A stretch of DNA of 64,000 bases from assembly GCA_025056255.1 (NCBI GenBank), contig JANWVT010000001.1, forward strand, positions 307,220-371,219. Reading direction: 5' to 3'. Numbering within the stretch: position 1 is the stretch's first letter; each line of letters starts with the position of its first letter. This DNA is from Bernardetiaceae bacterium (GTDB taxonomy: Bacteria; Bacteroidota; Bacteroidia; Cytophagales; Thermoflexibacteraceae). Below are positions 44,077 to 53,013 of the stretch, piece by piece. Under the pieces are notes generated by a model, which was not told where the DNA came from, did not search any database, and saw only the letters and a list, made by a program, of their open reading frames with translations. The translations under genes and the position numbers were made by a program.

Positions 44077-45174
44077 TTAGAGCAAATCTACCGCCCCAAT
44101 ATCGGCAATTGGTTCATGAGCTTTTTGTGGGTTTTCACCGGGGCGGCGCTGTTCGCGCACTTTGCGCCATACAACAGCTACTACGCGTTCGATTGTTTTA
44201 TTGTCTTGCAAACTGGTGCCTCGAACGCGCAAAATTAACAAATTGTGGTTTTTGCCTAATGCAACTGCATAGCCAATACAGTCCGATTTAGGGTCTATAT
44301 CGCTGGTGCGCTCTGGTGGCAATCCTTTTAGCCATTGTCCGACTCCGCTGTTACAGTTAATATTGGGCAATGTATTGCTCATGAAAATGTAATTTTTCAG
44401 TTGTTGAATCGCCAGCATATTAGCAGGCTGACGCAAGGCTTTAACGATAGAGTCATTGCTATACCCTTCTGTTCTTCCACGCAAATCATTGAATTGCTTT
44501 TCTAGTTCTTTAAGGACTTGCATGGCTTGCTTGCCGCGCGCTTCGCGATACTCTTCCAAGTCGACGCTGAGTATTGCCATATTTTTATTGATTTTGGCTT
44601 GCAACTCGCCATACTTTTTCATGGTAGGGTGCGTGCGCATGTCTTCTATTTCTTCGCCAACGCTGCTGCGCCCCATGTCTTGCTTGGCAAACTTAATCAG
44701 GCAGCATATTTGGTCTTTAATGCTTTTCAGTGTTTTTTGCTTGGCACGCAGTTGTTCGTACAAGCCAGGCGTCTGATGAATTTTTTGAACTCGGCGACGG
44801 CGGCGTTCTTCTTCGCGCCTTGCTGTTTCAATATAAGGATTGGCTGCATAAACAATGGTGGGGTCTAACTGCAAGGTATCATAATAGTTAGCATAGAAAG
44901 CTGCCTGTATTTGTTCAAAAGTAATAGAGTCGCGCAAGGACTGGGGACAGATACAGTCAGAGGTTAATTCGCGCCGGCGAAGTTCTGCCTTTTGCAACGC
45001 TTTCTGTTCAGCTTCGCTTTCTTCTTGCGACTGTCCTGCGGGAGGCGAGTCTAAGCTGATAGCTACATAGCCGGGCAGTTCTAAACACATATGGCTATGC
45101 CGGTTAGTAGGCAATTGTTCGGCTGTAGCTAACAAGATTGCCGCAAGGAAAGCTATCAGATAGGCTCTTGTCAT
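44077..45174 (-). CDS. Secreted coiled-coil protein of unknown function
   Basis: I do not recognise this 365-residue protein. It has a signal peptide (MTRAYLIAFLAAILLATA). After a short cysteine-containing region (HSHMCLEL, SDCICPQS) comes a highly charged helical body: an REEERRRRRVQK stretch near 120 and a long coiled coil (about 150-235). The C-terminal part (about 255-335) is a smaller domain with three cysteines, including NCNSGVG and DCIGYAVALGKNHNLLILRVRG. It is 7 bases after terC, which is 6 bases after the GNAT gene, so the three are one operon. Confidence 0.7.
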   Translation of the reverse strand: MTRAYLIAFLAAILLATAEQLPTNRHSHMCLELPGYVAISLDSPPAGQSQEESEAEQKALQKAELRRRELTSDCICPQSLRDSITFEQIQAAFYANYYDTLQLDPTIVYAANPYIETARREEERRRRRVQKIHQTPGLYEQLRAKQKTLKSIKDQICCLIKFAKQDMGRSSVGEEIEDMRTHPTMKKYGELQAKINKNMAILSVDLEEYREARGKQAMQVLKELEKQFNDLRGRTEGYSNDSIVKALRQPANMLAIQQLKNYIFMSNTLPNINCNSGVGQWLKGLPPERTSDIDPKSDCIGYAVALGKNHNLLILRVRGTSLQDNKTIERVVAVVWRKVREQRRPGENPQKAHEPIADIGAVDLL

Positions 45175-45181
45175 GCTAAAA

Positions 45182-46315
45182 TTACTCTAAACGCTTCACT
45201 AATTCTTCTTTCACATGCTCTATGTTTTCTTCAATAGTGGTTTCATGTGCCGGTAGCGGCGGTGCTGCAAGCGTTTTTACAGGGAACAGCAAAGAAGCAA
45301 TGATACTGATGCTTAAAATGCCAAGAATGACGTACAAAGAGTGTACCGTAGTAAAACCAATATCGGATAGCCAGTGATGTCCAATCATTTTCATTCCAAT
45401 AAAAGCCAACAACACTGAGAGCCCCAATTTAAGATAGTGGAATATGTGAACGATGTTGGATAGGAAAAAGAACATGGAGCGCAGCCCTAAGATGGCAAAT
45501 ATGTTGGAAAAAAACACTAAGTAGGGGTCGCGAGTGACAGCAAAAACTGCTGGAACAGAATCTACTGCAAAAATGAGGTCTGTAAATTCAATAATCATCA
45601 CCACTACAAAAAGGGGAGTCATGTGCCAGCGGTCGTGTTTTTTAACAAAAAAGCGATTGCGTACGTAGCGCGGATATACGCGAAACCACTTGGCGCTCCA
45701 ACGTACTACAGGATGCTTGGCAGGTTCTATATTTTCTTCTTGGTTGCGCTCTAAAAACATTTTGATACTGGTGTAAATCAGGAAAGCACCAAACAGATAC
45801 ATAATCCATGAAAATGTCTGAATAAGTGCTGCTCCCACAAAAATGAAGATGAAGCGCATGACAATAGCCCCAAGAATCCCCCAAAAAAGTACCTTTTTGT
45901 AATACTTTTCGCGCACTCCAAACGAAGTGAAAATCATGATGATAACAAAGATGTTATCTATCGAGAGGGAGTATTCCAATAGGTATCCGGTGATAAATTC
46001 GAGCGATATGGCATCGCGGTAGGCGGCAAGGCTGCGTTCCCAGTCGTCGGGGTAAAGCATTACTTTTCCTGCCATGTACTTGTTTACCACTCGCTCTAAG
46101 TCTTCGTAGGTCTGAATGTCGTGTATCAGATGCCCCTGCCGGTCTAACAAGACGTAAAAGCCCAGTGCAAAAAGCACCCAAATGGCACTCCAAGCAGCAG
46201 CTTCTTTAAATTTTACGATGTGGTCTTTCTTTGAGAACAGCCCCAAATCCAACGCCAAAACACCGACTATGAAAAGCGTAAAGCCGGTAAAGAAAATGAT
46301 TTCGTTAGAAAACAT
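45182..46315 (-). CDS. terC: TerC-family integral membrane protein
   Basis: TerC/Alx proteins are seven- to nine-helix membrane proteins linked to manganese export and metal-dependent processing of secreted proteins. The 377-residue product has family motifs SLSIDNIFVIIMIFTSFGV and IEFTDLIFAVDSVPAVFAVTRDP, whose aspartates lie in membrane helices and are thought to bind the metal, and ILGLRSMFFFLSNIV. It is placed between a GNAT enzyme gene and a secreted coiled-coil protein gene, in one operon. Confidence 0.93.
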   Translation of the reverse strand: MFSNEIIFFTGFTLFIVGVLALDLGLFSKKDHIVKFKEAAAWSAIWVLFALGFYVLLDRQGHLIHDIQTYEDLERVVNKYMAGKVMLYPDDWERSLAAYRDAISLEFITGYLLEYSLSIDNIFVIIMIFTSFGVREKYYKKVLFWGILGAIVMRFIFIFVGAALIQTFSWIMYLFGAFLIYTSIKMFLERNQEENIEPAKHPVVRWSAKWFRVYPRYVRNRFFVKKHDRWHMTPLFVVVMIIEFTDLIFAVDSVPAVFAVTRDPYLVFFSNIFAILGLRSMFFFLSNIVHIFHYLKLGLSVLLAFIGMKMIGHHWLSDIGFTTVHSLYVILGILSISIIASLLFPVKTLAAPPLPAHETTIEENIEHVKEELVKRLE

Positions 46316-46321
46316 GTGAAT

Positions 46322-46777
46322 TTAGTTCGCTTCATTATGATTAGGCAACAGCGACATTTTATAGTGCCAGATATCGCATTCAGAAAACATTTCACCTTCC
46401 TGCTGAAAGCCAAATTTAGCATATAAAGGCATAGCGCCTACTTGTGCATGCAAATAACGCACTTTCCCTTTGCTCTCTGGATGCTGGTTGATGTCATTTA
46501 ATACAGCTGCCACCAAAGCAGTACCTATTTGTTTCCCTCTAAACTCGGGCAACACAGCAAAACGTTCCATTTTTATTCCTTTTTCAGTGAATCTCCAACG
46601 CGCTGTACCACAAGGGATTCCGTTTGCCAACGCCAAAAAATGGCGACTTGTTGCTTCAAACTCATCATATTCCTCATTTTCAGGCACTTGCTGCTCTACT
46701 ACAAAAACTTTGCGCCGAATATCGAAGGCTTTTGCGAGTTCTTCTGCTGCAGTAATGTGTTTTACGGAAATCTGCAT
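46322..46777 (-). CDS. GNAT-family acetyltransferase
   Basis: The 151-residue cytoplasmic protein is a single GNAT domain of the ElaA/YjcF type. The acetyl-CoA-binding motif A is MERFAVLPEFRGKQIGTALV (about 71-90), with the R/Q-x-x-G-x-G/A signature. IRRKVFVVEQQVPENEEYDEF near the N-terminus is the typical ElaA-like region. The substrate is unknown. It begins the GNAT-terC-coiled-coil operon, 55 bases from divergent DUF4293. Confidence 0.9.
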   Translation of the reverse strand: MQISVKHITAAEELAKAFDIRRKVFVVEQQVPENEEYDEFEATSRHFLALANGIPCGTARWRFTEKGIKMERFAVLPEFRGKQIGTALVAAVLNDINQHPESKGKVRYLHAQVGAMPLYAKFGFQQEGEMFSECDIWHYKMSLLPNHNEAN

Positions 46778-46832
46778 AAAAATGATTTGTGTTTTGCCTT
46801 ATTTTTGGGTTTAAAATTAGTTTTTGTTACTC

Positions 46833-47306
46833 ATGATTCAACGCATTCAAACCGTTTTTCTGTTTTTGGTGATGCTGGCTATGACCTTGATGCTGTTTCT
46901 CCCACTTTGGAATAAGCAAGATGGGAACACAGGCGCCCAAGCATCGCTTACTATTGCTGCTTTACTGCATCAAACTAACGGGAAGGTGGTGTACCAGCAA
47001 AATGTAATTTATTTGGGTATTGGCGCTGCCTTAGCCATTGTATTAGCCGGTATCTCATTGTTCAGCTATAAAAACCGGCAAATGCAAGTAATGCTTAATT
47101 TAATTAATACGCTGGTACTGGTAGGGGTACTAATAGGCGAGGTAGTTTTGTCTTTTAAAGGGGAGAAGTTTTTTCTGCCTGAGTCCAAAGGTGTGTATGG
47201 TGTAGGTTTTTACATGCCGGGAGTTGCTTTGCTATGCAATGCGCTTGCCAACCGATTTATTCGCCGCGATGAAATGTTGGTGCGGTCTATGGATAGGCTG
47301 CGCTAA
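46833..47306 (+). CDS. DUF4293 four-helix membrane protein
   Basis: The 157-residue product starts at the ATG at 46833 (MIQRIQTVFLFLVMLAMTLM). It has four membrane helices (about 8-25, 54-74, 84-104, 124-142), an exact fit to DUF4293, a family of unknown role found in Bacteroidota, often near rho or cell-division genes. It is divergent from the GNAT gene and converges on the Bat-like VWA gene, sharing the stop-codon tetranucleotide CTAA. Confidence 0.85.
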   Translation: MIQRIQTVFLFLVMLAMTLMLFLPLWNKQDGNTGAQASLTIAALLHQTNGKVVYQQNVIYLGIGAALAIVLAGISLFSYKNRQMQVMLNLINTLVLVGVLIGEVVLSFKGEKFFLPESKGVYGVGFYMPGVALLCNALANRFIRRDEMLVRSMDRLR

Positions 47307-48346
47307 TCTTCTAATGCATTCATTATAAAAGTATTTTTCAGCAACAACCACAACAGCAGGAAAATAATACCCCATATCAGATACACCTGATAGTAGTCTT
47401 TTACGTCGCGGAAGCGTTTTTCTTTTACTTGTACTTTTTCGTAGCGGTCTATTTGGTTGAAAATTTCGGATAGGGCGCTGTTGTCTTGTGCACGAAAATA
47501 TTGCCCCTCGCCAATTTCTGCCAACTTGCGCAAGGTGCTTTCGTCCATGCTGTTTTCGATGTAGCGCGTTTCGCCAAATACGTTTTTGCCGATAGGAATT
47601 CGCCCTTCTTTACCTACGCCAATGGTGTAGATGCGGATTCCTTCGGCAAAGGCAAGCTTAGCAGCATCTTCTGGGGCAATGTTGCCGGCTGTATTTTCTC
47701 CGTCGCTAAGTAAAATAATGATTTTGGTTTTGGCTTGGGAGTCTTTCATTCGTACAGTGGCTACTCCTAAGGCGCTGCCAATGGCTGTTCCCCCCTCTGG
47801 AATCATGTCGAAGTGAATTTCTTTTAAGTAGGTTTCCAGTAAACTGTGGTCAGTGGTTAGGGGGCTAAGCGCATAGGCTTCGCTGGCAAACACCACAATG
47901 CCAATTTTGTCTTGTGTGCGCCCTGCTACAAACTTGCGTGCTACTTCTTTGGCAGCTTCCAAACGGTTCGGACGCAAGTCTTCTGCCTGCATAGACTCTG
48001 AAATGTCGATGCACAAAATAATATCGATGCTTTCTAATGTGCGCTCTACTTGCTCATTGGCACGTTGGGGACGCGCCAATGCTAACATGAACAGGCTTAA
48101 GGCTATTAACATCAGTACACTGGGAATGTGCCGCAACCATGCCCAGAAATCATCATGCGCATCGCGTTCCAGCATGGCTATCTCTAACTTCTGCCGATTG
48201 CGAAAGTGTATGAGCCAGCGCAATATGTACAGTGCTGGCAGCAACATAATTACAAAAAAGTAATAACCTTCATAGGGAGCCGTTCCCCATTCAAACTGTT
48301 GTAAAGTAGCAGGTAAGAACCACTCCCACGATAACCACTCAGGCAT
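47303..48346 (-). CDS. batA: VWA-domain membrane protein, BatA-like
   Basis: The 347-residue protein has membrane helices at about 27-45 and 74-92 and a C-terminal one (about 322-340), with a von Willebrand A domain between. The metal site is complete: IILCIDISESM (DxSxS), GGTAIGSAL (threonine) and IIILLSDGENT (aspartate). This is the BatA layout; Bat proteins form a periplasmic complex linked to oxygen tolerance and envelope stress. Genes downstream and upstream on the strand form a Bat-like cluster, but the usual MoxR ATPase and BatB/C are not in the window. Confidence 0.88.
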   Translation of the reverse strand: MPEWLSWEWFLPATLQQFEWGTAPYEGYYFFVIMLLPALYILRWLIHFRNRQKLEIAMLERDAHDDFWAWLRHIPSVLMLIALSLFMLALARPQRANEQVERTLESIDIILCIDISESMQAEDLRPNRLEAAKEVARKFVAGRTQDKIGIVVFASEAYALSPLTTDHSLLETYLKEIHFDMIPEGGTAIGSALGVATVRMKDSQAKTKIIILLSDGENTAGNIAPEDAAKLAFAEGIRIYTIGVGKEGRIPIGKNVFGETRYIENSMDESTLRKLAEIGEGQYFRAQDNSALSEIFNQIDRYEKVQVKEKRFRDVKDYYQVYLIWGIIFLLLWLLLKNTFIMNALED

Positions 48347-49238
48347 TGCGCACCTCCTCTACTTTCTGTTGGTAGGCTTGTTTAGCAAAATCTGCCAAAA
48401 ATAGGGTTGCAGCTACGGTTTGTTCATCTATTTTTTTGCCATAAATTGCCAAGTCGAGTTGCTTGAGGGTTTGCTCCAATGCTTTGTTGGGCAATATAGC
48501 AGCAATTTCTTTGGAGGTATAGGTAGTAAATGGAATGCCCTGTAAGCCCTGCAAGTAGCTTTTCCAAAGTGCAAGGGCGTGGTCGGTTGCTTCGGGTGTT
48601 AGTTTTTGCTGTGTGTAGGGCATGTACTCGTTCATGAAGCGCTCAAAACGACGGCGGAGTCGTTGCAAGCGAAAAGCTTTGCGAATGCGCTCGCCAAACA
48701 ACCAATAGACAATACCGCTTAACAGTAAAAAAACAAGCAGCCCTATTCCAATGTATGGGTAGTTCCAACCTTTATTAACCGTAAAATAAGCAGTATTCGG
48801 AATTAGTTTAGCGGTTGGTAGGTCGGTAGCAGGCACTATTTTCTCCACTACAATGCTTGTGGAGTCTGTCCAAAGCATCGTAGTGTCGCCGTTGCGCATC
48901 ACAATCACAGGAAGAGCAAAATGTAGCAGGCTGTCGGTCTGAAAAGTAGTGAGCGTGTAGATAGCACTATCTGTGCTTATGCCCGAAGCATCGGTTTGGG
49001 TGTGGAAGTATTTCTTAGCAACAAGTTCAAAAGGTTTGTAGTTGAACAAGGTATCTGGGAAGCGCACTTCCATATCGGCTGGATGGCGCATCACTAATAC
49101 ATAGGCTACTGGTTCGCCCAGCTTTACAGCAGCTTTTGCAAAAGCTCCTTCTGGTTTTACCTGCTGAGCAATGCTAAAGTGCACACTGCAAATCAATAGT
49201 AGGGCAGATGTCCGTAAAATGCGTACAACCTTGTGCAA
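48339..49238 (-). CDS. Bat-cluster membrane protein, BatD-like
   Basis: About 299 residues from a TTG at 49238, which gives MHKVVRILRTSALLLICSVHFSIA-Q as signal peptide. A beta-rich extracytoplasmic part of about 120 residues follows, then one transmembrane helix (YPYIGIGLLVFLLLSGIVYWLFG) and a basic cytoplasmic tail of about 110 helical residues. The order (secreted domain, helix, tail) is like BatD-type proteins. The frame extends to a TTG at 49277, but the promoter box at 49266-49273 overlaps that region. It overlaps the batA start by 8 bases, so the two are coupled. Confidence 0.75.
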   Translation of the reverse strand: MHKVVRILRTSALLLICSVHFSIAQQVKPEGAFAKAAVKLGEPVAYVLVMRHPADMEVRFPDTLFNYKPFELVAKKYFHTQTDASGISTDSAIYTLTTFQTDSLLHFALPVIVMRNGDTTMLWTDSTSIVVEKIVPATDLPTAKLIPNTAYFTVNKGWNYPYIGIGLLVFLLLSGIVYWLFGERIRKAFRLQRLRRRFERFMNEYMPYTQQKLTPEATDHALALWKSYLQGLQGIPFTTYTSKEIAAILPNKALEQTLKQLDLAIYGKKIDEQTVAATLFLADFAKQAYQQKVEEVRNA

Positions 49239-49265
49239 CTTCCTGTGTTTATCTTGCCAATAGAG

Positions 49266-49273
49266 CAAAAATA
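49266..49273 (-). promoter_or_regulatory. Promoter -7 box for the Bat-like genes
   Basis: TATTTTTG on the minus strand, an exact TAnnTTTG match, 28 bases before the TTG start at 49238. No -33 partner is clear. Confidence 0.4.
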
Positions 49274-49280
49274 CCAACTT

Positions 49281-49628
49281 TTAGAGCTTATTGCCTTTTT
49301 GCATAGCACTTACCAATGTTTCGGAGATAAGCTTGAAAATGCTGCTACCCAGTGCACTGTTGAGCATTCCCAAATCCAATTGGTTGGCAAGTTTTTTCAT
49401 CAAGTCGTTTTGTAGTCCACTTTTGGCAGATGTATCTAAGTTAATGCCTTTGTTGGGGTCGTTCAGCGCAGCTAACTGCTCACTGCTCAGGATGCTACCG
49501 ATTACACTGCCTAATTGTTGCACCACGGTCATAATCATCTGTTTTTCAACAGCCTCATTTACAAAAGGCAAATCTACAGCAGCATTAATTTTGTCTGCCA
49601 AGGCGTTCATTTGTGCAGGAGATAACAT
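49281..49628 (-). CDS. Small helical protein upstream of the Bat-like genes
   Basis: The ATG at 49628 (MLSPAQMNALADKINAAVDLP) gives a 115-residue protein. The frame can be extended to a TTG at 49649. It is mainly helical with no signal peptide. Two segments, NEAVEKQMIMTVVQQLGSVIGSILSS and LANQLDLGMLNSALGSSIFKLI, look like amphipathic or weakly membrane-binding helices. I cannot assign a family. It is 40 bases downstream of the GGGP synthase gene and just before the promoter of the Bat-like genes. Confidence 0.65.
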   Translation of the reverse strand: MLSPAQMNALADKINAAVDLPFVNEAVEKQMIMTVVQQLGSVIGSILSSEQLAALNDPNKGINLDTSAKSGLQNDLMKKLANQLDLGMLNSALGSSIFKLISETLVSAMQKGNKL

Positions 49629-49668
49629 ATGACTAAATTTTTTTAGCAAGATAAAGGTTTAGCAGCAA

Positions 49669-50445
49669 TTAAAAGGCATTGTTGGCGTACATCTTATTTC
49701 TAACAGCTATCATATCAGCCATAATAGCCGGATTTTGTTCCCAAGCTGTTCCCACAACCACTATATCTGCCCCTGCTTGATAAGCTGTTTCCAAAGCTTT
49801 TGCTGAGCGGATACCTCCTCCTACTACAAGCGGTAGGCTAATTGCCTTGCGCACAGCAGTTATTACTGAAGCCGACACAGGATAGAGAGCTCCACTACCG
49901 GCTTCCAAATACACCATTTGCATCCCTAACAACTCAGCAGCCATTGCAGTAGCCACTGCTACATCGGGTTTGTCGGCGGGTATGGGCTGTGTGTTGCTCA
50001 TATAAGAAACCGTAGTAGGTATGCCGCCGTCTATGAGCAAATAAGCTGTAGGAATAACAGCCAAATTCATCCGTTTAATGAGCGGCGCTGCTACTACGTG
50101 CTGCCCTATTAAGAAGTCGGGGTTTCTGCCCGATACTAACGACAAAAACAGCAAAGCATCTGCTGCCGGTGTTAGGTGCAAGTAGTTGCCTGGAAAAAGC
50201 CACACTGGTACGGGCAGCCGCTCTTTCAGCCATGTTACAGTTTGGTGAACACTACCCTTAGTAAGCAAACTTCCTCCTACCAAAAATAAATCGGGGCTAC
50301 ATTCGCCCGACAAATGCTCTAACAACCTGTGCTCCTCAAAGTTCACTTTGTCGGGGTCAAGCAATACAGCAAGTAGTTTGTACCCTTTACGAATTTTTTC
50401 TTGAATAAGCACTTCTGCCAATGGTTGCACCTGTAAATTTCTCAA
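49669..50445 (-). CDS. Geranylgeranylglyceryl-phosphate synthase family (GGGPS/PcrB-like)
   Basis: The 258-residue protein has the (beta/alpha)8-barrel pattern of GGGP/heptaprenylglyceryl-phosphate synthases: KLLAVLLDPDKVNFEE at strand 1, FLVGGSLLTKG, VWLFPGNYLHL, VYLEAGSGA with the catalytic glutamate, and LPLVVGGGIRSAK plus GADIVVVGTAWE at the phosphate site. In archaea this reaction makes the first ether-lipid bond on glycerol-1-phosphate; bacterial group II members occur in Bacteroidota, where the physiological product is less clear. The start is a TTG at 50445. A promoter candidate lies inside the beginning of pyk. Confidence 0.92.
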   Translation of the reverse strand: MRNLQVQPLAEVLIQEKIRKGYKLLAVLLDPDKVNFEEHRLLEHLSGECSPDLFLVGGSLLTKGSVHQTVTWLKERLPVPVWLFPGNYLHLTPAADALLFLSLVSGRNPDFLIGQHVVAAPLIKRMNLAVIPTAYLLIDGGIPTTVSYMSNTQPIPADKPDVAVATAMAAELLGMQMVYLEAGSGALYPVSASVITAVRKAISLPLVVGGGIRSAKALETAYQAGADIVVVGTAWEQNPAIMADMIAVRNKMYANNAF

Positions 50446-50519
50446 AAAAACATAACTTTAACGCCGACAAAGTTAAAGGCAAAAGCATTTGAAGCCTTGC
50501 TGCGTGCCTTTCGGAGGAA

Positions 50520-50548
50520 CAAATATATATGATAAGCGAAAATTACAA
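50520..50548 (-). promoter_or_regulatory. Promoter candidate for the GGGP-synthase gene
   Basis: TTG (50548-50546), 18 bases, then TATATTTG (50527-50520) on the minus strand. The -33 part lies inside the 5' end of pyk, which is read the other way, so the two genes may interfere with each other. Confidence 0.35.
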
Positions 50549-51965
50549 CCGTACAAAGATAGTAGCTACAGTAGGTCCTGCTTCTAACTCGCGCGAACGG
50601 CTACGCGAACTGATGATAGCAGGCGTAGATGTTTTTCGACTCAATTTTTCGCATGGTAGTCATGAAGACCACCTAAAAGTAATCAAATTAATTCGCGAAC
50701 TGAACGAAGAGCTAGACCTCACGGTTGCCATTTTGCAAGATTTACAAGGACCCAAAATCCGACTGCGCGAAGTAGAAAACAACGGCATTATGGTAGAGGC
50801 AGGCGAAAAAGTGGTGATTGCCTACGAAAAAGGAATTGGCACCAGAGAACGCCTCACTTCTACCTATAACCTTGCCAAAGACGTACGCCCCGGCGAACCA
50901 ATTTTAATAGACGACGGTAACTTAGAGTTGCGCGTAGATAGCGTTACGGATACAGAAGTGTTTGCCACTGTAGTTTACGGGGGGCTAATTAAATCTAAGA
51001 AAGGTATCAACCTTCCCAATACATTAGTTTCCGAACCCTCGCTGACCCCCAAAGATTTAGAAGACCTTATGTTTGGGCTTGAAAATAATGTGGACTGGGT
51101 AGCCCTTTCATTTGTACGACAAGCAGCCGACCTTAACGATTTACGCCGCATCATTAATGAAAGCGGAAAAGTAACGCGAATAGTAGCAAAGATAGAAACA
51201 CCACATGCCCTTAAAAACATTGATGGCATTATTGCTGCCACCGACGCCGTAATGGTAGCACGGGGCGACTTGGGGGTAGAAATTCCAATGGAAGAAGTGC
51301 CACTATGGCAAAAAGAAATCGTCCGCAAATGCGTAGAACAAGCCAAGCCAGTTATTGTAGCTACGCAAATGATGGAAAGCATGATTCAAAATCCACGCCC
51401 TACTCGTGCAGAAGCCAACGATGTTGCCAATGCAGTATTAGACGGCGCCGATGCAGTCATGCTAAGTGCAGAAACTGCCAGCGGAAAATATCCAGTAGAA
51501 GCTGTTAAAAGCATGGTACGTATTTTGGCTGCCGCCGAGTCTTATGGAAATATTTACAACAAATACCACGATGTACCTAAACAAGGCAGCAAAAACGAAT
51601 ACAGTGCCAACATGATTGGTCATGCTGCTTGCAGATTGGCAGAACTTACCGAAGCCAAAGCACTCATCTGCATTACCCGTTCTGGCTATAGCGCCTTTCA
51701 ACTTTCCAGCCGGCGCCCTCGCGCAAGCATTTTTGTATTCACCGAAAATAAGCATTTACTTACTACTTTGAACTTACTTTGGGGGGTCCGATGTTTTTAT
51801 TATGACAAATTTGAAAACACACGCTTAGCATTGGAAGGAACAGAGCGAATCTTAGTAGAAAAAGGATACTTACAAAGGGGCGACCTGTTCATTAGCACTG
51901 CTACAATACCCATGAGTGAGGAGTCGCGCCGCACTAACATGCTCAGACTACACTGGGTAGAATGA
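50529..51965 (+). CDS. pyk: Pyruvate kinase
   Basis: Pyruvate kinase converts phosphoenolpyruvate and ADP into pyruvate and ATP, the last step of glycolysis. The 478-residue enzyme has TKIVATVGPASNSRE at the N-terminus, NFSHGSHEDH, AILQDLQGPKIRL, the metal-binding VAKIETPHALKNID lysine/glutamate motif, MVARGDLGVEIPMEEVPLWQK and ATQMMESMIQNPRPTRAE. A GGAGG sequence stands about 12 bases before the ATG, one of the few Shine-Dalgarno-like sites here. Confidence 0.97.
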   Translation: MISENYNRTKIVATVGPASNSRERLRELMIAGVDVFRLNFSHGSHEDHLKVIKLIRELNEELDLTVAILQDLQGPKIRLREVENNGIMVEAGEKVVIAYEKGIGTRERLTSTYNLAKDVRPGEPILIDDGNLELRVDSVTDTEVFATVVYGGLIKSKKGINLPNTLVSEPSLTPKDLEDLMFGLENNVDWVALSFVRQAADLNDLRRIINESGKVTRIVAKIETPHALKNIDGIIAATDAVMVARGDLGVEIPMEEVPLWQKEIVRKCVEQAKPVIVATQMMESMIQNPRPTRAEANDVANAVLDGADAVMLSAETASGKYPVEAVKSMVRILAAAESYGNIYNKYHDVPKQGSKNEYSANMIGHAACRLAELTEAKALICITRSGYSAFQLSSRRPRASIFVFTENKHLLTTLNLLWGVRCFYYDKFENTRLALEGTERILVEKGYLQRGDLFISTATIPMSEESRRTNMLRLHWVE

Positions 51966-52041
51966 TATTGCTATTCTGCATAAAAACATTTAACTTAGAG
52001 CGGAATTATTTAAAGCATCAACACAATCAATTTAAATCGGT

Positions 52042-53013
52042 TTGGTAGAGAAAGTTATTCAACTGGAAGACGTATCGCTGGTAGATTTCTTCGGTGTGGA
52101 AAACACCAACTTGCGCCAAATTGCACAAGCCTTTCCGCACACCAAAATTATTTCCAGAGGCAGCGAACTGCGGATACAAGGAAACACAACCGAAATAGTA
52201 CGCATCAACGAACTCATCAACGGTTTACTAGATTACTACAACAAGTTTGGAAAGGTTACCGTTGAGAATATTGAAGCGTACCTCAACGAGCAGAGACAGG
52301 AGTGGGCAATCCGCCAAGAATCTGACGAGACCATCCTCTACGGCACGGGCGGCAAAGCCATCAAGCCCCGCACTGCTAATCAGCGCAAACTTGTAGAAGC
52401 AGCTATGAATAACGATATGGTATTTGCTCTCGGTCCGGCAGGTACTGGCAAAACCTACGTAGCAGTAGCACTGGCAGTGCGCGCGCTAAAAAACAAACAG
52501 GTGAAAAAAATTATCATTACTCGTCCAGCGGTGGAAGCAGGTGAGAACTTAGGATTTCTGCCTGGCGACTTGAAAGAAAAAATAGACCCTTACTTGCGTC
52601 CTGTATACGATGCACTGGAAGACATGATTCCCGCCGAAAAATTAAAATTTTATCAGGAGCATAACATTATTGAAATTGCGCCAATTGCTTTCATGCGCGG
52701 CAGAACGTTGAACAATGCGTTCATTTTGATAGATGAAGCGCAAAATACGACGGCTATGCAAATGAAAATGATTCTGACGCGTTTGGGTCCTCATTCTAAA
52801 ATGATTATTACAGGCGACCGCTCGCAAATTGATTTGCCTCGCAAACAACGTTCGGGATTGGTGGAAGCGCTAAAAATCCTACAAGGCATTGAAGGAATCG
52901 GCATTGTGGAACTATTCGAGTGCGACGTGGTTCGTCACCGCTTAGTTAAAAAAATTATTGCCGCCTATGAACAATACGAAAATCACCAAAGCGGCAACCA
53001 TACAACCGATTAG
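52042..53013 (+). CDS. phoH: PhoH-family ATPase (YbeZ-like)
   Basis: The 323-residue protein has a short N-terminal KH-like region with RGSELRIQGNT, then a P-loop ATPase domain: Walker A GPAGTGKT at 131-138, VEAGENLGFLPGDLKEKIDPYLRP, Walker B AFILIDEAQNTT and the GDRSQIDLP motif. PhoH/YbeZ proteins are RNA-associated ATPases thought to act with YbeY in rRNA maturation. The start is a TTG at 52042; the only earlier in-frame codons before a stop are ATC and GGT. Its stop overlaps the stop of convergent DUF423 in TTAG. Confidence 0.95.
   Translation: MVEKVIQLEDVSLVDFFGVENTNLRQIAQAFPHTKIISRGSELRIQGNTTEIVRINELINGLLDYYNKFGKVTVENIEAYLNEQRQEWAIRQESDETILYGTGGKAIKPRTANQRKLVEAAMNNDMVFALGPAGTGKTYVAVALAVRALKNKQVKKIIITRPAVEAGENLGFLPGDLKEKIDPYLRPVYDALEDMIPAEKLKFYQEHNIIEIAPIAFMRGRTLNNAFILIDEAQNTTAMQMKMILTRLGPHSKMIITGDRSQIDLPRKQRSGLVEALKILQGIEGIGIVELFECDVVRHRLVKKIIAAYEQYENHQSGNHTTD

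Noticed and set aside
44077..45174. Considered as an SMC-like or phage tail coiled-coil protein
   Set aside because: Signal peptide and cysteine-rich ends point to a secreted protein, and no phage genes are nearby.
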